In this document: positions 59,179 through 64,000 of the stretch, piece by piece | How the letters are laid out: every line of letters starts with the position of its first letter | How positions within the stretch are numbered: position 1 is the stretch's first letter | Assembly: GCA_964057225.1 (NCBI GenBank) | Contig: OZ059895.1 | Coordinates: forward strand, 13,454,001 to 13,518,000 | Direction of reading: 5' to 3' | Source of the DNA: Auanema rhodensis | Lineage: Eukaryota; Nematoda; Chromadorea; Rhabditida; Rhabditidae | DNA: 64,000 nt | Notes under the pieces: generated by a model | What the model was told of the DNA's origin: nothing | The model's database searches: none | Seen by the model: only the letters and a program-made list of their open reading frames with translations | Program-made: the position numbers and the translations under genes

Positions 59179-61877
59179 GACGCGCATTCTCCGTGATGCG
59201 AAAGACAGCCTTCAGTATTCAAAATTAAATTCGATATTACAGTGTCATCTGGCATTCTTGTCATTACTCCTCGTTCTAGTACCAGTCGAGGTTTTTCTTC
59301 GCATTGTTCATTATTGAACGATCGTCCGGGCGAAAATGTTGGCTCGTTTGTTGCATATGTAATGCTATCAAGTTTTTTCAATTCCTCAGAGCTCCATTTC
59401 CTATCTCGTACTGCCAACCTGCATTCTGCGGCTGGTATTTTTTCGATTCTGTCAACTGTACTGTTGTAGTCTCGAAGAAATAGGAGGTCTCTTATACATA
59501 TTTTATGAACCTCTTTAGAGCATCTCCAGGCGTCCCATTCGTGAGCTGTTTGATTTCTTGTGTAAAGATGAATTCTTGTCCGAAGCACGTGTTTTGTTGA
59601 TGGTATGGAACATTTTCTAAGGTGGAATCAGAAGGGCTCCTCCGGTAGCTTTTGTGCATAGCTGATAAGCTTCCACAGTGGTGATCAGTGATAAGATTAC
59701 TGATAAAGCTACTGCTAATGTTAAAGGAGATATTAAAGTCAAGTTATTGACTCTAGAGCCTCTTCCTCTTCCTCTTCCTTTGTTGTTGTTATTTCCCCTG
59801 AAGGGATTATTTAAGCGTTGACGGTTATCGTTTATCTCCAGGTTGCGTGATAAAGTATTATTTCTTTGATACCAATTCGAGTTAGGTTGATTTGAAAAAT
59901 TTCGACCGCGATTACCAAAATTGCGATTTCTTGCGAATAAATTTTGATAATTTTGAGGTTTTTGATAGTTTGATGAATTTTGATAATTTTGATAATTTTA
60001 ATCATTTTTATTATTGAATGATTGATATCTTCTACCGTTTCCTCGCCTACCAGTATCTCTCCTTTGTGGGAATGTTCTTTCTATTGCGTTTACAAGTAAC
60101 GCTTGAGGGTCAGCTACTTGATTAGCTATTGATTCTTCCCAACGGGCGTTATCAATAGCTTCAGAAAAAGTTTTGGGTTTTGCTCTGATTACCCCAGGGC
60201 GTATGCTGTTTTTGAGTCCTCGCAAAAATGTTGATCGGAGGATGTGATCCTTGTGAGGATCACTCTGAGAAAATGCGTTCAAACTTAAGTTACGTAGGGT
60301 TTGCGCAAATCCATCTACTGATAAGTCGCCTTGGGTGGAATTTTGAAGCGTTATCAGTGCCGGGTCCTGATTATATTCAGGGCAAAGCTTCGATGTTAAC
60401 TCTTCGATCAGTGTGATCCAAGGTCCAGTTGTCTTTATTTCATTGGCCAGCTGTGTATAAGCTTCTTCCGCTCTTTCGTTTTTGAGAAGTAGAGGCAAGA
60501 TAGTTAATCTCTCAGGCATCACTAAGCCTAAGGCATTAGAGAAGGTGTTAAATTTCGCAACGAAATCTCGAAAGTTACGACTTCCATCATACAGTCCTGT
60601 GTGAAATAGTTGAGACACCCCTATGTTAGAGGCCCCAGAAAACCCCTTCAAACTACAAAAAAAAATTTTTCAATATTGTTTTCTAAATTTATAAGGAAAT
60701 TTAGTGTTTTTTAACTATTTTGAATAATCCCTTTTGATTTAACAAAATTTGAGATTAGGAACATGTTAATTCATTAAAAAATATTCTAAAATGATTCTAA
60801 GCACAAAGCTCAATCAATAACTAAGTTTTTCCTATGGCATAGCTTCAAACAAGTAAGCTTCAGCATCTGAATCTTACTGAATATCTATGAAGATAACTTG
60901 GTTAACATACAACCAAATTCTCCCGTTCAAAAGAAAAAATGACGTTTAGTGTACTCCTAACATTCTATAAAAAAATTGTTTCTGAAGTCTTGATGAAACT
61001 TCTGAAATTCAAAAAAGAAGACTTCAAGCAGTTTATGAAAATTTCGGAGACTCCGGAAAATACTTTTAAACATAATTTTTTGATTGTTTTAAATTTTTTC
61101 TAAGTTCATTATCATTTTTAACACTCAAAATATATTTTTTCTGATTTTTTGTAGTTTGTCTGAGAAGGTATAAGGGATTCTAGTGAGTGTCCCAACTATT
61201 TCGCACAGGACTGTATATGGGGCAGTATGGAGAGCTTAATGCCTGAGCAATGGTTGATTTACCAGCTCCCGGGAGACGTGGTGTTTCAGTCATTTCTGAT
61301 GAAATGCCTTTGGGGTGTGTGATAGGTGATGTTATCACTTCACTTATTGATGCTTCTGGGTAAGTGTTCTTCTTGTCTCTGAAGAGCCACCGGTCTCTGA
61401 ATCGATTGAAGAGCTTATAACGGGAACCGCTGTTGTAGAACGAGCTTTTTGGACCTTGATAACCCTGCCAGATGCCTGAGGCGGTGTTATAGGAGTTGAT
61501 TGGGAGCTAAGGATCGCGCTATCTGATTTGTTAAGATAAGAGTTATGTGAAGCAAATCGAGGTCTTTCGGTATTGGGAGTTGTTGCTTTATCACCTGGAG
61601 ATAATTTTAAGATCTTTATCAGTCGGGCTGTTAACGATCTCTTGTTTTTGTACTTATCAGTTGTAAGTGATAACGGTGAAACTTCTGAAGCTTCTGCGGA
61701 GGGTGCTTCTGCCTCAGTGGTTACTTTTGTTCGTTTACGGGGTGTGCTGGTTTTCCTCTTATTGGAAATATTCTTTTTGAGCTTATCAGTGATGGCTGAT
61801 AAAGGAGATTGGCTGGTGTTAGCTTCGGTGAGCTTCGTATTAGAATAAACATACGTAGTAGAGCAGGCTAAGGTTAA
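59179..61877 (-). pseudogene. Decayed gag-envelope segment of a related LTR element
   Basis: On the minus strand the order is gag N-terminal part (61877-61220), gag capsid (60591-60050), Asn/Arg-rich tail (60000-59760), hydrophobic stretch (about 59750-59680) and an envelope-like Cys-rich part (59640-59179). It aligns with codons ~143-750 of the ORF at 18640 and, like it, passes from gag to envelope with no pol. Breaks: a MITE at 60592-61212, a stop at about 59998, a small frameshift near 59628, and loss of both ends at Polinton tips (59178 and 61878). Past the point where the other copy switches to integrase, this copy continues with envelope-like sequence to 59179. Confidence 0.75.
60592..61212. 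mobile_element. Tc1/mariner-type MITE (621 bp)
   Basis: Inverted ends CAGTCCTGTGTGAAATAGTT and the mirror AACTATTTCGCACAGGACTG (about 25 of 27 positions including the adjoining GAGACAC/GTGTCCC). TA lies on both sides (60590-60591, 61213-61214), the target duplication of Tc1/mariner elements. The ends also resemble Tc1 ends (CAGT...). The inside is AT-rich with no transposase. Confidence 0.85.
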
Positions 61878-61943
61878 TAGAGAGCCGTGCAAAATTTACT
61901 AACCACGCCCCCAAACAGCTGTCAAAAACATACTTTTGGGGGC
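61878..61943 (+). repeat. Polinton terminal fragment, inward to the right (first)
   Basis: TAGAGAGCCGTGCAAAATTT... matches the tips at 55618 and 59178 in reverse, lacking the first two bases. It is cut after ~65 bp. Confidence 0.75.
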
Positions 61944-61946
61944 AAC

Positions 61947-62263
61947 AGTAGAGAGCCATGCCGAATTTACTAACCACGCCCCCAAACAGTTGCTAAAAAC
62001 ATACTTTTGAGGGCGTCAGCTGCTAAAAACATACTTTTCCTCCCGAGGCAGGCTCTCGAGCCTGCGCATGGATCAAACTGCATGATTTTTTTTTAAAATC
62101 ATTTTTTAAATTATTTTTTAATGTATTTTTAAATGAATTTTTATTATTTATATATTGGTAATTGTATTTGTAAATATTTTAAAAATTATTTCTTTTTAAA
62201 TGTTTTTGTAAAATTAATTCGTTCTAAATGTAATTTTAAAATTATTTCTTTTTAAATATATTT
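61947..62263 (+). repeat. Polinton terminal fragment (second) with diverged interior
   Basis: AGTAGAGAGCC starts a second tip four bases after the first fragment. About 95 bp match, then the sequence diverges into an AT-rich block (62085-62263) like the inner part of the terminal repeats. It contains a perfect palindrome GCAGGCTCTCGAGCCTGC at 62048-62065. No gene. Confidence 0.65.
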
Positions 62264-62564
62264 CGTTCCATGCGGACGCCTAGTGTATGTAGTTAGTGGG
62301 TTAGAGTTAGACTGACTAGAGGACTAATGAATGGCTCCGCCTTACCTCGGTTCTCTAACCGGGAGTTCGCCCCTTAACAAGCCCATGGACGGTTTGTATC
62401 TAGTTTAGTTTATCTTGTATATTAGTCATTGTCTTGTAAATGTAGTCTACTCCATTCTTGTATTATTGTAGTGTAATGTTGTTGTATCGTGTATAATAAA
62501 TCTATCCCTTCCCTTATCTTATGATATCCTTATGCTCTGTTCCCATACGCTACACTTATGAAAT
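62264..62564 (+). repeat. Diverged LTR fragment
   Basis: CGTTCCATGCGG... aligns along its length with the 366-bp LTR but with many differences, and stops at CTTATGAAAT before the LTR 3' end. AATAAA at 62495-62500. An older subfamily member cut by the next element. Confidence 0.8.
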
Positions 62565-62930
62565 CGTTCCATTCGGAGACTCTATATATGTAACTGCAGG
62601 GTTAGAGCCAGACGGACTAGAGGAATGTGGAATGGCACCGCCTTCCCTCATGCCCCTATTCGGGAGTTCACCCCTTTGCAAGCCCATGGACGGTTTGTAT
62701 CTAACTTAGTTAATCTTATATATTAGCCTTTGTATTGTAAATGTAGTTTACTTTATCCTTGTGTTATTGTATTGTAATGATATTGTATTGTGTATAATAA
62801 ACCTATATATTTCCTTATCTTATGTAATCCTTATGCTCTGTTTCCATACCGCTACACTTATGGAATACTATACGCGTAGTTGAGCAGACTACAATGGTCT
62901 GTTCAATATACGTAGGAGCATAATGGAACG
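62565..62930 (+). repeat. 5' LTR of the second copy (366 bp)
   Basis: Same length and ends as the LTR at 16334, with about eight single-base differences by eye. AATAAA at 62796-62801. Confidence 0.92.
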
Positions 62931-62943
62931 TGGAGGTTTCACC
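62931..62943 (+). promoter_or_regulatory. Primer-binding site of the second copy
   Basis: TGGAGGTTTCACC, one mismatch to the tRNA-Gln type site seen at 16700. Confidence 0.6.
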
Positions 62944-63911
62944 TCGAACTCATTTTTGTCGCAAAAACTCGCATAAAAAGTCCATATTTTGATATCTAAA
63001 TTAAAACTTCCTTCACGGTTAGCAACATAATGAGGGCGCCAACTTGTATAAGGTGCAGGTACAAGGGATCTCTCTTTTAGAGAGCTAGGACTATATAATT
63101 TTGAAAATTTACCCGCTGTCCCCACTCATAAAACCGTCTGAGTGTCCACCCTTATAATACCGTATCCTGCACCGCTTCTCTTGCATTTTTTTGAGGACGT
63201 TTGGATCGAAATAGGGGACAATTTCACCAAACGGAATTTTGATTTCATTATTATTTGGCAACAAGGAGTTAGAAGGAAATTTTGAAAGCGCACAAAGTTT
63301 AATATTTTATTGTGGTCAGGACTAGAGATTTGAAAGTTAAATTCAGGCGTAAAAGAGCATGCTAATTAAATATTTTTGCGGGAGCCGTTATTCGGTTTTT
63401 ATATTTTTTTTTTGATTGTGAGAATAGACCACACTAGTCCGAAAAATCCTGGCACAAATTTTATTGCCTGTCAGGTCATTTTGGCGAAAGCACATGGGCT
63501 ACGGATGTTTTCTTCTCCGTAGAATGTGTCACCTTCCTCAGCTCATTTTTGTTGCTAACATCATAAGATATTCCCACACACCTACCGTAGTATTCATATT
63601 GTAATATTCTATAAATTAGTAGAATGGTTTAAAGAAAAAATTGCGTTTTATAAACGAGCTTTGGTCTCAGTCCATTAGTAAAATGAGCAATCTTTTTAAA
63701 TATTCTCGGAATCTCATTAGCATGCCAAAATCATTCCGAAAAAGAATCGCCCACGGCTTTTAATAATCAACGTGCACATGAGCCATTTTCCCAAGGCGCA
63801 CGCACTCCTTCTTTATTAATAAGCTCGACCAAAGTTTGTGTTATGAAAAAAAAAAGAGAGAGAGAACAAATGAGTGAAATTAAGTATTTATTATATATAA
63901 AACAATTGTTA

Positions 63912-64000
63912 AAAGCCCCATTTAAAATGCAACTGTCTCACAAATTCTATAGGCTGTGAGATGGGCTCATCGCTAGGCTCTAAATACTGCAAATACACTG
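63912..64000 (-). CDS. Partial antisense leader gene, stop end only
   Basis: Matches the last codons of the gene at 17682-18279 in the same frame and with the same stop. The rest lies beyond the window. It shows that the antisense frame belongs to the element family and is not private to one insertion. Confidence 0.45.

Larger units (their letters stand above)
62565..64000 (+). mobile_element. Second copy of the LTR element, 5' part only
   Basis: 5' LTR at 62565-62930, PBS at 62931, then ~1070 bp of leader closely matching 16700-17774, up to the window edge. The end of the antisense gene (stop side) is present from about 63912 onward, with two differences seen by eye. The body of the element lies outside the window. 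Confidence 0.9.

Overview
The window looks like repeat-rich DNA from a nematode or a close relative. The main evidence is a 119-nt 5S rRNA gene that, compared from memory with Caenorhabditis elegans 5S, has the same length and roughly 90% identity. The spliced genes also carry very small introns, mostly 40-46 nt. I see no clear single-copy host gene. Everything is a 5S rDNA array or a mobile element. The species cannot be named from this sequence.

Layout. 1-1288: the 3' part of an LTR element, with a 211-codon ORF that has its own TATA box, then a 3' LTR (950-1288). 1289-16333: tandem 5S array with 21 full 5S genes and 10 units that have lost the gene. 16334-23319: an LTR retroelement inserted in a 5S spacer, with 366-bp LTRs that look identical and a 4-bp ATGT target duplication. 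It carries a 1204-codon ORF that joins gag, an envelope-like N-terminus and a DDE integrase, with no protease, reverse transcriptase or RNase H. It also carries an antisense spliced gene in its leader. 23320-47620: the 5S array resumes with 28 full genes and 24 gene-less units, and stops mid-unit. 47621-55618: a left-truncated Polinton/Maverick (element A) with a capsid-gene cluster on the plus strand, a 14-exon protein-primed DNA polymerase B on the minus strand, and a terminal repeat of about 1 kb. 55619-59178: a piece of a second Polinton (element B) with a chromodomain integrase, a spliced zinc-binding gene and its own terminal repeat. 59179-61877: a decayed minus-strand relative of the LTR element (gag plus envelope-like segment, again with no pol) split by a 621-bp Tc1/mariner-type MITE. 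61878-62263: two tandem fragments of Polinton terminus. 62264-62564: a diverged LTR fragment. 62565-64000: 5' LTR and leader of another copy of the LTR element, running out of the window.

How the parts relate. The 529-bp 5S unit contains a second copy of the first ~29 bp of the gene, 130 bp downstream. Recombination between the two explains the 399-bp gene-less units. In the right half a double substitution (GG to CC at 107-108) that breaks helix V has spread to 12 copies, so many of these genes may be inactive. Retroelements have inserted in the array. Polintons have inserted into each other and into an old retroelement. The gag-envelope layout without pol is seen in two diverged copies, and the recent insertion carries it with LTRs that look identical. 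This suggests a non-autonomous lineage mobilised in trans by a pol-bearing relative.
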